Source: Bradyrhizobium jicamae (GTDB lineage Bacteria; Pseudomonadota; Alphaproteobacteria; Rhizobiales; Xanthobacteraceae). From it: DNA of 64,000 bases. The position numbers and the translations under genes are program-made. This document shows positions 28,101-35,780 of the stretch, piece by piece. The notes under the pieces were generated by a model. It was not told where the DNA came from. It saw nothing but the letters and a program-made list of their open reading frames with translations, and did not search any database. Where the stretch lies: positions 1-64,000 of the forward strand of contig NZ_LLXZ01000004.1 in NCBI RefSeq assembly GCF_001440395.1. Direction: 5' to 3'. The stretch's first letter is position 1, and the number at the start of each line of letters is the position of its first letter.

Positions 28101-28711
28101 TGCAGCATGCCGGGGATACGCACATCGTGCACATAGACCAGTTCGCCAGTCGCCTTCGCCGGCAAGTCGACGCGCGGAACGGATTGGCCGACGATGCTGT
28201 AGGCGCTGACGTCCTTCACCGGAGCGTCATCGGCAAGTTCGAGGCGAATGCTCTCGCCTTCGATCAGTTCGCCGTAGCTGACGCTGCGATTGTCCTTGCC
28301 GCGGACCAGGCCATCCTCAATGACGAGATCCTCGACCGCAAGCTCCAGCCGCTCCGCCGCGCGCGCGATCAGGAACTGCCGCGCCTGCGCCGCGGCCTTG
28401 CGCAAAGGCACGGCGGTGATCTGGATCGTCTCGCTCGCAATCGTCGCGCCCTGATTGGGTACGAGCGCTGTATCGCCGAGTACGATCACGACGCGCGCAA
28501 AGGAGACGTCCAGCTCTTCGGCAACGATCTGCCCGAGCGCAGTGCGGATGCCAGTGCCGAGATCGACGTGGCCGTTATAGGCGGTGACCGATCCGTCGGA
28601 TGTGATCCTGATGAAGGTCTCGAACTTGACGGCCTCGACAGGGGAGGCGGGACGAACGACGGACAGCGTGCCCTGCGGGCGGTTGCGATCTTCAGTGTCC
28701 GGCGCAGCCAT
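25160..28711 (-). CDS. nicB: Nicotinate dehydrogenase-type Mo-hydroxylase fused to triheme cytochrome c (NicB-like)
   Basis: This encodes 1183 residues from ATG 28711, overlapping the nicA stop (ATGA). Residues 1-735 are a xanthine-dehydrogenase-family molybdopterin domain with CYGRNCADDVSADA and the catalytic-Glu region GVGESASVPSAAA near residue 687. A hydrophobic segment near 755 (MLATAAALCAAAIGIGAAAL) could be a membrane anchor. Three heme motifs follow: CAVCH (about 811), CSACH (about 957) and CAACH (about 1088). Size and layout match P. putida NicB, which hydroxylates nicotinate to 6-hydroxynicotinate and passes electrons to the respiratory chain. Related enzymes attack other heterocycles; context (hnr, ena, pncB) favours nicotinate. 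Confidence 0.9.
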   Translation of the reverse strand: MAAPDTEDRNRPQGTLSVVRPASPVEAVKFETFIRITSDGSVTAYNGHVDLGTGIRTALGQIVAEELDVSFARVVIVLGDTALVPNQGATIASETIQITAVPLRKAAAQARQFLIARAAERLELAVEDLVIEDGLVRGKDNRSVSYGELIEGESIRLELADDAPVKDVSAYSIVGQSVPRVDLPAKATGELVYVHDVRIPGMLHGRVVRPPYAGVDVGDFIGNSLIAVDESSVRDIPGLVAVVHIGDFVGVVAEREENAIKAAAQLKVSWKPVPTLPDLKDIETALRANPSTPRKLIDKGDVEAAIAGAAKPMPRTYVWPYQMHASIGPSCAVADYQEDVTRIWSGTQNPHHLRTDLARLIHRREAEIEVIRLEAAGCYGRNCADDVSADAVLLSRAVGRPVRVQLTREQEHAWEPKGAAQLMDVNGGLNADGSVAGYDFATRYPSNGAPTLALLLTGAVPHTPAVFEMGDRTAIPPYDYENLRVVANDMPPIVRAAWLRGVSALPNTFAHESWIDECASEAGVDPIEYRLRYLKDPRAIDLVNAVAERAGWKPRPVREDKQADGNIVRGRGFAYALYVHSKFPGYGAAWSAWIADVAVNKATGDVSVTRVVAGQDSGLMINPDGVRHQIHGNVIQSTSRALMEEVSFDRTSVTAREWGAYPIIKFPELPEIDVLMLPRQDQPPLGVGESASVPSAAAIANAIYDATGVRFRELPFTPERILRGLRGDEPTTPEALPASSPHSAAARAWQNPFAGRGMLATAAALCAAAIGIGAAALPWRTIAPIARPDASVYSAATIARGQQLAALGDCAVCHTSANGILNAGGKPLPTPFGTIYSTNITPDIETGIGAWSYPAFERAMREGIHRDGRHLYPAFPYTHFAKTTDADMQALYAYLMAQPAVRAETPTSTLAFPFNVRPLMAGWNAMFHTPAAFQPDPAKSEIWNRGAYLVEGLGHCSACHSPRNALGAEVAGAHLAGGFAEGWEAPALTSLSQAPIPWSEDELYAYLRTGESRLHGVAAGPMAPVVTELAALPDSDIRAMAVYLASFNATSMDRAAQEALAATLETSTLTRAAASSVGARIYQGACAACHEVGGAPLFGSRPSLALNSNLHSASPDNLIQVILHGIAKPAVTDLGYMPAFKDSLTDSQVAELIVYLRQQFAPDRPVWKDIHAAINRIRREHVR

Positions 28712-29193
28712 CACGCCTGCGCCTCAACGACATGACCTGCAGCCCGCATCGCGGCGCGCATGATCTCGATATGCGCACCGCAGCGGCATAGATGATGGCG
28801 CAATGCTTCGAGCACCTCGTCTTCCGAAGGTTGAGGCGAGCGCAGCAACAGTGCCTTGGTCGTGATGATCATGCCGTTGAGACAATAGCCGCATTGCGCG
28901 GCCTGTTCGCGGATGAAGGCCTGCTGCACGGGATCGGGATGCTCGCGCGAGCCGAGGCCTTCAAGCGTCACGATGTCGCGCCCGGCGCAGCCTTCGATCG
29001 GGATCACGCAGGAACGCGCCGCGACGTCATCGATTAACACGGCGCACGCGCCGCATTCGCCAAGCCCGCAGCCGTATTTCGGGCCGTTCAGTGCGAGGTC
29101 GTTGCGCAGCACGTAGAGCAATGCGGTATCGGGTGCGGCATCGACATCGTGAGTCTTGCCGTTGACGGTCAGCCGCATCGTGCTCTGCGTCAT
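28711..29193 (-). CDS. nicA: Nicotinate dehydrogenase iron-sulfur subunit (NicA-like)
   Basis: This encodes 160 residues from ATG 29193 with a GGGGAG ribosome binding site; the longer frame starting at 29220 lacks one. The plant-type [2Fe-2S] cluster would use Cys42, Cys47, Cys50 and Cys62 (CGLGECGAC...SC). The second cluster uses Cys101, Cys104, Cys136 and Cys138 (CGYC...CRC). This is the small electron-transfer subunit of a two-component Mo-hydroxylase with no separate FAD subunit, matching P. putida NicA. The stop overlaps the nicB start, so both are translationally coupled. The upstream region carries an operator-like palindrome in the promoter spacer. Confidence 0.9.
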   Translation of the reverse strand: MTQSTMRLTVNGKTHDVDAAPDTALLYVLRNDLALNGPKYGCGLGECGACAVLIDDVAARSCVIPIEGCAGRDIVTLEGLGSREHPDPVQQAFIREQAAQCGYCLNGMIITTKALLLRSPQPSEDEVLEALRHHLCRCGAHIEIMRAAMRAAGHVVEAQA

Positions 29194-29244
29194 GCTCCCC
29201 CAATCCTCGTTGCGTTGCAAAAACCGGCGCTGGATGCTTCGCGA

Positions 29245-29272
29245 AAGATACCGTTTGTGTACAAACGTGCAA
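29245..29272 (-). promoter_or_regulatory. Predicted nicAB promoter with operator in the spacer
   Basis: On the minus strand TTGCAC (29272-29267) and TATCTT (29250-29245) are separated by 16 bases. The palindrome CGTTTGTGTACAAACG (29252-29267) fills that spacer. It fits the consensus CRTTYGTRTACRAAYG shared with 29405-29420 and 50125-50154. This arrangement suggests repression by steric block. Confidence 0.6.
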
Positions 29273-29375
29273 GCCGCGCAATCCCGCGCTGCAGCGTGTT
29301 GCTCGCTTTATGAACAAAGGGGCGAGGCAAATGCGGTATTATACGGCAACCGTGCTTTTCGACCTCGATGGCCGC

Positions 29376-29420
29376 TTGACAGCGTTCCGGTCCGCGCGCA
29401 ACATCATTCGTATACGAACA
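29376..29420 (+). promoter_or_regulatory. Predicted hnr-operon promoter and operator
   Basis: TTGACA (29376-29381), 17 bases, then a weak -10 CAACAT (29399-29404). The palindrome CATTCGTATACGAACA (29405-29420) lies immediately after it, covering the expected transcription start near 29411. The hnr start codon follows after about 57 bases. Confidence 0.6.
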
Positions 29421-29477
29421 AATGGTCAGGACCGCAGACGCGGCTATGATCGGCGCCTCGAACGAGCAGGCTTGTTC

Positions 29478-30923
29478 ATGACCGATGCGACCGTCGCCGC
29501 CGGCGACAAGATCCGCTGCGATGCCTGTCCGGTGATGTGCTACATCAAGCCGGGCGCGGCAGGCGCGTGCGATCGTTACGCCAATCATGATGGCGAGCTG
29601 GTGCGCGTCGATCCGCACATCGTGCTGGAGCGAACGGTATCGCATGGTGGGCGGCTGGTGCCGTTCCAGGCCGGCGGCGACTGGGATGGCAAGCTGGTTC
29701 ACGAGCCCAGCGTGTTCGTCACCGCGATCGGCGCCGGCACGACCTATCCCGATTACAAGCCCGCGCCCTTCATCGTGTCGTCCGAGGTTGATGGCGTCGA
29801 CATGGTCACGGTCGTGACCGAAGGCATTTTCAGCTATTGCGGCGTCAAGGTGAAGATCGACACCGACCGCTATCTCGGCCCCGAAACGGCAACGGTTCGG
29901 GCGGAAGGCGAAGCGATCGGTCATGTCACGACGAGCGAGTACGGCTCGCAGATGCTGTCGCTCGGCGGCGTACATCATCTGACCGGCGGCTCCAAGAAGG
30001 AGGGCCGCGTCACTTGCGATGCGCTGATGGATCTCTCCAACTGCAAGCCGGTGGAACTGACGATCGATGGCGGCGCCACGGTCGTCGTGCAGGCCGGCCG
30101 TCCGCCGATCGTCAACGGCATGGCTGAAGAGCGCATGCGGGTGGGGTGCGGTTCGGCAACCATCGGCATGTTCGCCAAGCAGTGGCATGGCAAGGTCGAC
30201 GAGGTCGTGGTTGTGGACGACCATATTACCGGCGTTCTCAGCGAGCATCAGGCCGGCAAGCTGCTCGATATTCCCGATACCGGGATCAAGATGAAGGGGC
30301 GGCGCTCGACGCCCGGCCGCTACTTCCAGGTTGCCGATCCCGGGACGGGGTGGGGCGGCACCAATATTTCCGATCCGCTGTCGGTGCTGGGGCCGTTCAA
30401 TGCGAAGGAGGCGCGGCCGGGGCTGACCATGCTGATGGTTTCGACCACAGGCGAGCACGCGGCTTACTACGAACTCGACGAGGCGCTGCGGCCGGTCGAG
30501 AAGCAGATGCCGCCGGACCTGCAGTTCTCGGTCGAACGTATCCAGGAAAACTGCGAACCGGCGCTGTGCACGGTGCTGTTCATGGGCGGCGCCGGCGGCT
30601 CGCTGCGGGCCGGCGTCACCGACAATCCGGTGCGGCTGACGCGCTCGGTCAAGGATGCGCTGACGCGGGTCACCAGCGGCGGCGCGCCGGTTTATGTCTG
30701 GCCCGGTGGCGGCATCACCTTCATGGTCGATGTCACGCAGATGCCGGCCGGCGCGTTCGGCTATGTGCCGACGCCGGCGCTGGTGGCGCCGATCGAGTTC
30801 ACGCTGAAACTGTCCGATTATGCCGCGCTCGGCGGCCACATGGATCACGTGCGCCCACTGGCGTCGTTGCGGGAAAACAGCGAGTTCCGCCCGATGCCCT
30901 ACATCCCCGGACGGCGCGCATGA
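29478..30923 (+). CDS. hnr: 6-hydroxynicotinate reductase
   Basis: This encodes 481 residues from ATG 29478. The protein resembles the 6-hydroxynicotinate reductase family first described in Eubacterium barkeri, which reduces 6-hydroxynicotinate to 1,4,5,6-tetrahydro-6-oxonicotinate and contains Fe-S clusters and a covalent flavin. Visible here: Cys14, Cys17, Cys21 and Cys31 (CDACPVMC...C) as a likely [4Fe-4S] site, several further cysteines, and GCGSAT with Thr228, reminiscent of the (S/G)AT flavinylation motif used by ApbE. It is the first gene of an operon; the next gene overlaps it by ATGA. The family assignment is from recalled similarity. Confidence 0.88.
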   Translation: MTDATVAAGDKIRCDACPVMCYIKPGAAGACDRYANHDGELVRVDPHIVLERTVSHGGRLVPFQAGGDWDGKLVHEPSVFVTAIGAGTTYPDYKPAPFIVSSEVDGVDMVTVVTEGIFSYCGVKVKIDTDRYLGPETATVRAEGEAIGHVTTSEYGSQMLSLGGVHHLTGGSKKEGRVTCDALMDLSNCKPVELTIDGGATVVVQAGRPPIVNGMAEERMRVGCGSATIGMFAKQWHGKVDEVVVVDDHITGVLSEHQAGKLLDIPDTGIKMKGRRSTPGRYFQVADPGTGWGGTNISDPLSVLGPFNAKEARPGLTMLMVSTTGEHAAYYELDEALRPVEKQMPPDLQFSVERIQENCEPALCTVLFMGGAGGSLRAGVTDNPVRLTRSVKDALTRVTSGGAPVYVWPGGGITFMVDVTQMPAGAFGYVPTPALVAPIEFTLKLSDYAALGGHMDHVRPLASLRENSEFRPMPYIPGRRA

Positions 30924-31828
30924 AACGGCTCCCGCAAATCGCGCTTCTTCCTGACGGCAAGCGGTTGCATTTGCAGGACGGTCCGATCGATCTGATCATC
31001 GAGGCGAAGGGTAGCGAGGGCAGTATCCGCGCCGCCTACGAGGCTGCAGCAAGGCGCTTCGCCGGCCTGCTGGATGAGTTATGCGAAGAGTTGGTCGAGT
31101 TGCGGACGGCTGCCGAGCCGGTCCCATGCACGCTGAACGGCGTCATCGCGCGGCGCATGCATGCGGCAGTGGCGCCGTTTGCGGCCGAGGCGTTCATTAC
31201 GCCGATGGCGGCGGTGGCAGGGAGCGTTGCGGAAGAAATTCTTGGCGCGATGTTGCGTGTTTCCCGACTGGACCGCGCTTACGTCAATAATGGTGGCGAC
31301 ATCGCGCTGCATCTCGCCGGTGGCGAGGAGTTCACTATCGGGCTGATGGACCGCCCCGATCGTCATGGCGTGATGCAAACGATGACCATTAATGCCGACG
31401 ATCCCGTGCGCGGCATCGCGACCAGTGGACGCCACGGCCGCAGTTTTTCGCTCGGCATCGCCGATGCGGTCACCGTGCTGGCGCGAACGGCATCGCAGGC
31501 GGATGCGGCGGCGACCATCATTGCCAATGCTATTGATCTGCCCGGCCATCCCGCCATCATCCGTTGTCCGGCGAACGAGTTGCAGCCTGACAGTGACCTC
31601 GGCGCGCGCCTCGTCACCCGCGATGTCGGCAAACTCCGCGAGGAGGAAATCGACCATGCGCTGCGGGCGGGAGCGAGCCGGGCGCAACAATTGCTTGTGG
31701 CAGGATTGATCGAAGGTGCGGCCTTGCGTCTACTTGGCGAGACCGTGATGGTGGGAGCAATTGGGACCGGGGCGGAAGCGCTGCCGGCGTTTCATGGAAG
31801 CGCGGTGGAAAGAGTGGCGCATGGTTGA
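30920..31828 (+). CDS. UPF0280 (ApbE-like fold) protein, candidate flavin transferase for Hnr
   Basis: This encodes 302 residues from ATG 30920, overlapping the hnr stop (ATGA). Although the function of UPF0280 is unknown, ApbE-like landmarks appear in order: NNGGDI (123-128), a following FTIGLMDRP, ATSG (167-170), and TVLARTASQADAAAT (185-199). The HxxDPxTG segment of true ApbE, between ATSG and the ADAAAT stretch, is missing or shortened. ApbE attaches FMN to a Thr. Coupling to hnr, whose family carries covalent flavin, makes an accessory or flavin-transfer role attractive; this is inference. Confidence 0.78.
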   Translation: MKRLPQIALLPDGKRLHLQDGPIDLIIEAKGSEGSIRAAYEAAARRFAGLLDELCEELVELRTAAEPVPCTLNGVIARRMHAAVAPFAAEAFITPMAAVAGSVAEEILGAMLRVSRLDRAYVNNGGDIALHLAGGEEFTIGLMDRPDRHGVMQTMTINADDPVRGIATSGRHGRSFSLGIADAVTVLARTASQADAAATIIANAIDLPGHPAIIRCPANELQPDSDLGARLVTRDVGKLREEEIDHALRAGASRAQQLLVAGLIEGAALRLLGETVMVGAIGTGAEALPAFHGSAVERVAHG

Positions 31829-31848
31829 TCGGGAGCGAGGCGAGTAAA

Positions 31849-32433
31849 ATGAGCGCGATCATTCGCAAGATCGTCACGGTGGTCGAGGAAACCCATCTGG
31901 AGATGGGTCAGAAGGTTGCGCCGCCGACCCGGCGGGCCGCTGCCATCGCTGTGATCGAAAATCCGTTTGCAGGCCGGTATGTCGAGGATCTCTCGCCGCT
32001 GATCGAAATCGGCGAGGAGCTCGGCGACCTGCTTTCAAAAAGAGCGGTGGCGGCGCTCGGCATCGACGGCGCCAAGGCGCACAGCTATGGCAAGGCCGCG
32101 GCGGTCGGCGAGAACGGTGAACTCGAGCACGCGGCAGCGATCCTGCACCCGAAGATGGGCGCGCCGGTGCGGAAAGTCCTGAGCAAGGGCGCAGCATTGA
32201 TCCCCTCGTCGAAGAAACGTAGCGGTCCGGGGACGACGCTGGATATTCCGCTCGGCCACAAGGATGCGGCCTTCGTGCGCAGCCATTTCGACGGCATGGA
32301 AGTGCAGATCAATGACGCGCCGCGCGCCAACGAAATCATGGTCGCGGTTGCGGTCACCGACAGCGGCAGGCCATTGCCGCGCGTTGGCGGATTGACGGTT
32401 TCGGAAGTCAAAGGCGAAGACGGTTTGAGATAG
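31849..32433 (+). CDS. DUF1185 (amino acid synthesis family) protein
   Basis: This encodes 194 residues from ATG 31849 (GCGAGG ribosome binding site). It has the pattern of Pfam PF06684: VVEETHLEMGQKVAPPTRRAAAIAVIENPFAGRYVEDLSPL at the start, with GKAAAVGENGELEHAAAILHPKMG and SSKKRSGPGTTLDIPLGHKDAAFVRSH. Structures of this family show a chorismate-mutase-like trimer, but no reaction is established. In this operon it lies between pathway enzymes and the transporter. A step after ring opening, such as handling of 2-formylglutarate, is one possibility; I cannot support a specific function. Confidence 0.85.
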   Translation: MSAIIRKIVTVVEETHLEMGQKVAPPTRRAAAIAVIENPFAGRYVEDLSPLIEIGEELGDLLSKRAVAALGIDGAKAHSYGKAAAVGENGELEHAAAILHPKMGAPVRKVLSKGAALIPSSKKRSGPGTTLDIPLGHKDAAFVRSHFDGMEVQINDAPRANEIMVAVAVTDSGRPLPRVGGLTVSEVKGEDGLR

Positions 32434-32456
32434 TTCACAATAAATTGGAGGTAGGG

Positions 32457-33659
32457 ATGCGACGGAGACACTTACTGGGCGCGGGGCTGGCGATCGTGGT
32501 CGCCGGCATGGCGAACACGGCCATGGCGCAGAGCGAGATCAAGATCGGCGAGATCAACAGCTATTCGCTGTTGCCGGCCTTCACCGAGCCGTATCGCAAG
32601 GGCTGGCAGCTTGCGGTCGAGGAGATCAATGCTGCGGGCGGCATCAACGGCAAGAAGCTCGTCGTCATCTCCAAGGACGATGGCGGCAAGCCGGCGGATG
32701 CAACGACGGCTGCCAACGAGCTGGTGTCGAGCGAGAACGTCGCAATGCTGACGGGCACCTTCCTGTCGAACATCGGTCTCGCTGTCTCCGACTTCGCCAA
32801 CCAGAAGAAGGTGTTCTTCCTGGCCGCGGAGCCTTTGACCGACGCCATCACCTGGTCGAAGGGCAACCGCTACACGTTCCGCCTGCGTCCCTCCAATTAT
32901 ATGCAGGCCGCGATGCTGGTGGAGGAAGCCGCCAAGCTGCCCGCAAAACGCTGGGCGACGATCGCGCCGAACTATGAATACGGCCAGTCGGCGGTTGCGG
33001 TGTTCAAGAAGCTGATGTCGGAGAAGCGTCCTGACATCCAGTGGGTCGACGAGCAGTGGCCGCCGCAAGGCAAGATCGACGCCGGTCCAGTGGTGCAGGC
33101 GGTTGCCGCCGCCAATCCGGAAGCGATCCTCAACGTCACCTTCGGTGCCGACCTCGTCAAGCTCGTGCGCGAAGGCAATACCCGCGGCCTGTTCAAGAAC
33201 CGCTCGGTGGTCTCGTTCCTCACCGGCGAGCCGGAATATCTCGATCCGCTGAAGGATGAGACGCCGGAAGGTTGGATCGTCACGGGATATCCCTGGTACG
33301 ACATCAAGACGCCGGATCATGACAAGTTCCTGAAGGCATATCAGGCCAAGTTCAACGACTATCCGCGGCTCGGCTCGATTGTCGGCTACCAGACCATCAA
33401 GGCGGCCGCCGCGATCCTGGCCAAGGCCAATTCGACCGATCCGGAGAAGCTGATCGCGGCGACCGAAGGCCTGTCGATGCCGTCGCCGTTCGGCGAGATC
33501 ACCTTCCGCAAGATCGATCACCAGTCGACGCTTGGTGCCTTTGTCGGCAAGACCGCGCTGAAGGACGGCAAGGGCATCATGGTGAACTCGGTCTATCGCA
33601 AGGGCGCGGATTATCTCCCGAGCGATGCTGAAGTGGCGAAGCTGCGCCCGAAGGATTGA
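32457..33659 (+). CDS. Liv-type ABC transporter substrate-binding protein (candidate nicotinate binding protein)
   Basis: This encodes 400 residues from ATG 32457, preceded by TTGGAGGTAGGG. A signal peptide with twin Arg-like start (MRRRHLLGAGLAIVVAGMAN) ends near AMA-QS. The mature sequence IKIGEINSYSLLPAFTEPYRKGWQLAVEEINAAGGINGKK is typical of type-I periplasmic binding proteins of the HAAT family. It sits in the hnr operon followed by permease and ATPase genes, so the likely ligand is nicotinate, 6-hydroxynicotinate or a close derivative. The ligand is inferred from context only. Confidence 0.9.
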   Translation: MRRRHLLGAGLAIVVAGMANTAMAQSEIKIGEINSYSLLPAFTEPYRKGWQLAVEEINAAGGINGKKLVVISKDDGGKPADATTAANELVSSENVAMLTGTFLSNIGLAVSDFANQKKVFFLAAEPLTDAITWSKGNRYTFRLRPSNYMQAAMLVEEAAKLPAKRWATIAPNYEYGQSAVAVFKKLMSEKRPDIQWVDEQWPPQGKIDAGPVVQAVAAANPEAILNVTFGADLVKLVREGNTRGLFKNRSVVSFLTGEPEYLDPLKDETPEGWIVTGYPWYDIKTPDHDKFLKAYQAKFNDYPRLGSIVGYQTIKAAAAILAKANSTDPEKLIAATEGLSMPSPFGEITFRKIDHQSTLGAFVGKTALKDGKGIMVNSVYRKGADYLPSDAEVAKLRPKD

Positions 33660-33663
33660 GAGT

Positions 33664-33875
33664 GCTTCTCCCTCCCCCCGCGCTGCGGGGAGAGGGTCGG
33701 GGTGAGGGGCTATCTCCGCGGATCGAACTCGCAGAGGCAGCCGCGCACCGCCATCCAGGTCTCATGGTTCGAGACGCGCGGCGTGGCCGCGCTCCTCACC
33801 ATGAGGGACTACCCGACCCTCATCCTGAGGAGGCGCGAAGCGCCGTCTCGAAGGATGAAGGCCCGATATTTCACC
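33664..33875. repeat. Composite of two dispersed repeats inside the transporter operon
   Basis: The first part (about 33664-33722) has inverted CTCCCTCCCCCCGCGC and GCGGGGAGAGGGTCGGGGTG and resembles family 3. The second (about 33760-33875) has GGTTCGAGACGCGCGGCG, CTCCTCACCATGAGG, CATCCTGAGGAGGCGCGAAG and CGTCTCGAAGGATGAAGG with internal inverted pairs. Together they fill the 231-base gap between the binding-protein and permease genes. Their hairpins could lower downstream expression. Confidence 0.75.
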
Positions 33876-33890
33876 AACGCCGGACCGCCC

Positions 33891-35780
33891 ATGGCCTTCT
33901 ACTTCGTTCAGTTCCTGACCGGTCTCGCCAGCGCGGCGTCGCTGTTCCTGGTCGCGTCGGGGCTATCGATCATCTTCGGCGTGACGCGGATCGTGAATTT
34001 TGCGCACGGCGCGTTCTACATGCTCGGCGCCTATGTCGCGTTCACGTTGACCGAGCGCTTCGCCGGCGCACTCGGCTTCTGGGGCGGGATCGTCGCAGCG
34101 GCGCTGGTCGTGGCCGTCGTCGGCGTGCTGGTCGAGATGGTGCTGCTGCGGCGGATCTATCACGCGCCGGAACTGTTCCAGTTGCTGGCGACCTTCGGTC
34201 TCACCCTGATGGTGCAAGATATCGTGGTGATGATCTGGGGGCCGGACGATCTGCTCGGCCGCCGCGCACCCGGCTTTAAGGGCGCGGTCGATTTCTTCGG
34301 CCAGAACATTCCGAGCTATGACCTGTTCCTGATCGGGCTCAGTCCGGTCGTGCTCGGCATTCTCTGGCTGTTGTTCCAGCGCACGCGCTGGGGCGTGCTG
34401 GTGCGCGCGGCGACGCAGGACCGCGACATGGTGGCGGCGCTCGGCGTCAATCAGAAATGGCTGTTCACCAGCGTGTTCGCGCTCGGTGTGTTTCTCGCCG
34501 CGCTCGGCGGCGCGCTGCAGATCCCGCGCGATGCCGTGCACCATGCGCTCGACCTGCGCATCATCGTCGAAGTGTTTGTGGTAGTGGTGATCGGCGGGCT
34601 CGGCAGCATCATCGGCGCCTTCGTGGCTGCTGTGCTGGTGTCCGAGCTCAACGCCTTCGGGATTCTGATTTTTCCGAAGATCTCCATCATCCTGGTGTTC
34701 CTGGTGATGGCGGTCGTGCTGATCGTGCGGCCCTGGGGCCTGTTCGGCAAGCCGGAAGCCGCCGCGCGGCGGACGCCGGGGCTAACGGTCAATCCGTGGC
34801 GGCCGCTGACCTCGGCTGAGCGGTTGATGTCGGTCGGCGCGCTGGCGCTTGCGGCGATGCTGCCGCTGTTCGCCGGCAACTACGCGCTCACCGTCGGCTC
34901 GGAAATCGCGATCTTCGTGATCTTTGCTGCCAGCCTGCATTTCCTGATGTCCGTCGGTGGGCTCGCCTCGTTCGGCCATGCCGCCTATTTCGGGCTCGGC
35001 GCCTATGGCGTCGCGTTCCTCGCCAAGGCGGCGGGATTGCCGATGATCGTCTCGCTGCTGCTGGGTCCGGTGCTGGGGCTATTGGGCGCTGCCGTGTTCG
35101 GCTTCTTCGCCGTGCAACTCTCCGGCGTCTATTTCGCCATGCTGACGCTGGCCTTTGCGCAGATCGTCTGGTCGATCGCGTTCCAGTGGGTATCGGTGAC
35201 CGGCGGCGACAACGGCATTTTGGGCGTCTGGCCGGACAAGTGGGCGGCGGGGCCGGCCGCCTTCTATTGGCTGTCGCTTGCAATCGCCGCGTTCGCCGTC
35301 GTCGTGCTGCGGGTGATCGTATTCTCGCCGTTCGGCTTTGCGCTGCGCGCGACGCGGGATTCACCGCTGCGCAGCGAGGCGATCGGCATCAACGGCAAGC
35401 GTGTGCAATGGACGGCCTTCGTCATAGCAGGCACGGTCGCCGGCATCGGCGGCGCGCTGTTCGCCTATCTGAAGGGTAGCGTGTTTCCGGACAGCCTTGG
35501 CATCTCGCTGTCGGTCGATGCGCTCGTCATGGTGCTGCTCGGCGGCGTCGAGACGGTTTCCGGCGCGGTCATCGGCGCCATCGTCTTCAAGGCGGCGAAT
35601 ATCTGGCTGGTGAGCCAGACCGATCTCTCGAAGCTGGTGCTGGGCGGCTTCATCGTGTTGATGGTGGTGGCATTCCCGAAGGGCATCGTCGGCACGCTGG
35701 AGACGATCTGGAATCGCCGGCGGTCCACTGAAGACAAGAAGTCCGCGCTTGCCACCTCCCGGGTGGAGGTCGCCGAATGA
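33891..35780 (+). CDS. Fused Liv-type ABC permease (LivH-LivM)
   Basis: This encodes 629 residues from ATG 33891 (MAFYFVQFLTGLASAASLFL). Residues 1-290 are a LivH-type permease, with SGLSIIFGVTRIVNFAHGAFYMLGAY. Residues from about 310 are a LivM-type permease, with ASLHFLMSVGGLASFGHAAYFGLGAYG and FGFALRATRDSPLRSEAIGIN. Many membrane spans are evident in each half. Both channel halves in one chain is a known arrangement. The stop overlaps the next start by ATGA, coupling it to the ATPase. The transporter probably imports the pathway substrate. Confidence 0.92.
   Translation: MAFYFVQFLTGLASAASLFLVASGLSIIFGVTRIVNFAHGAFYMLGAYVAFTLTERFAGALGFWGGIVAAALVVAVVGVLVEMVLLRRIYHAPELFQLLATFGLTLMVQDIVVMIWGPDDLLGRRAPGFKGAVDFFGQNIPSYDLFLIGLSPVVLGILWLLFQRTRWGVLVRAATQDRDMVAALGVNQKWLFTSVFALGVFLAALGGALQIPRDAVHHALDLRIIVEVFVVVVIGGLGSIIGAFVAAVLVSELNAFGILIFPKISIILVFLVMAVVLIVRPWGLFGKPEAAARRTPGLTVNPWRPLTSAERLMSVGALALAAMLPLFAGNYALTVGSEIAIFVIFAASLHFLMSVGGLASFGHAAYFGLGAYGVAFLAKAAGLPMIVSLLLGPVLGLLGAAVFGFFAVQLSGVYFAMLTLAFAQIVWSIAFQWVSVTGGDNGILGVWPDKWAAGPAAFYWLSLAIAAFAVVVLRVIVFSPFGFALRATRDSPLRSEAIGINGKRVQWTAFVIAGTVAGIGGALFAYLKGSVFPDSLGISLSVDALVMVLLGGVETVSGAVIGAIVFKAANIWLVSQTDLSKLVLGGFIVLMVVAFPKGIVGTLETIWNRRRSTEDKKSALATSRVEVAE

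Noticed and set aside
25790..28735. 981-residue open frame on the plus strand antisense to nicB
   Set aside because: It is a high-GC shadow of the nicB frame. Its translation is rich in Arg, His and Asp with no recognisable domain, while the opposite strand encodes a clear Mo-hydroxylase.
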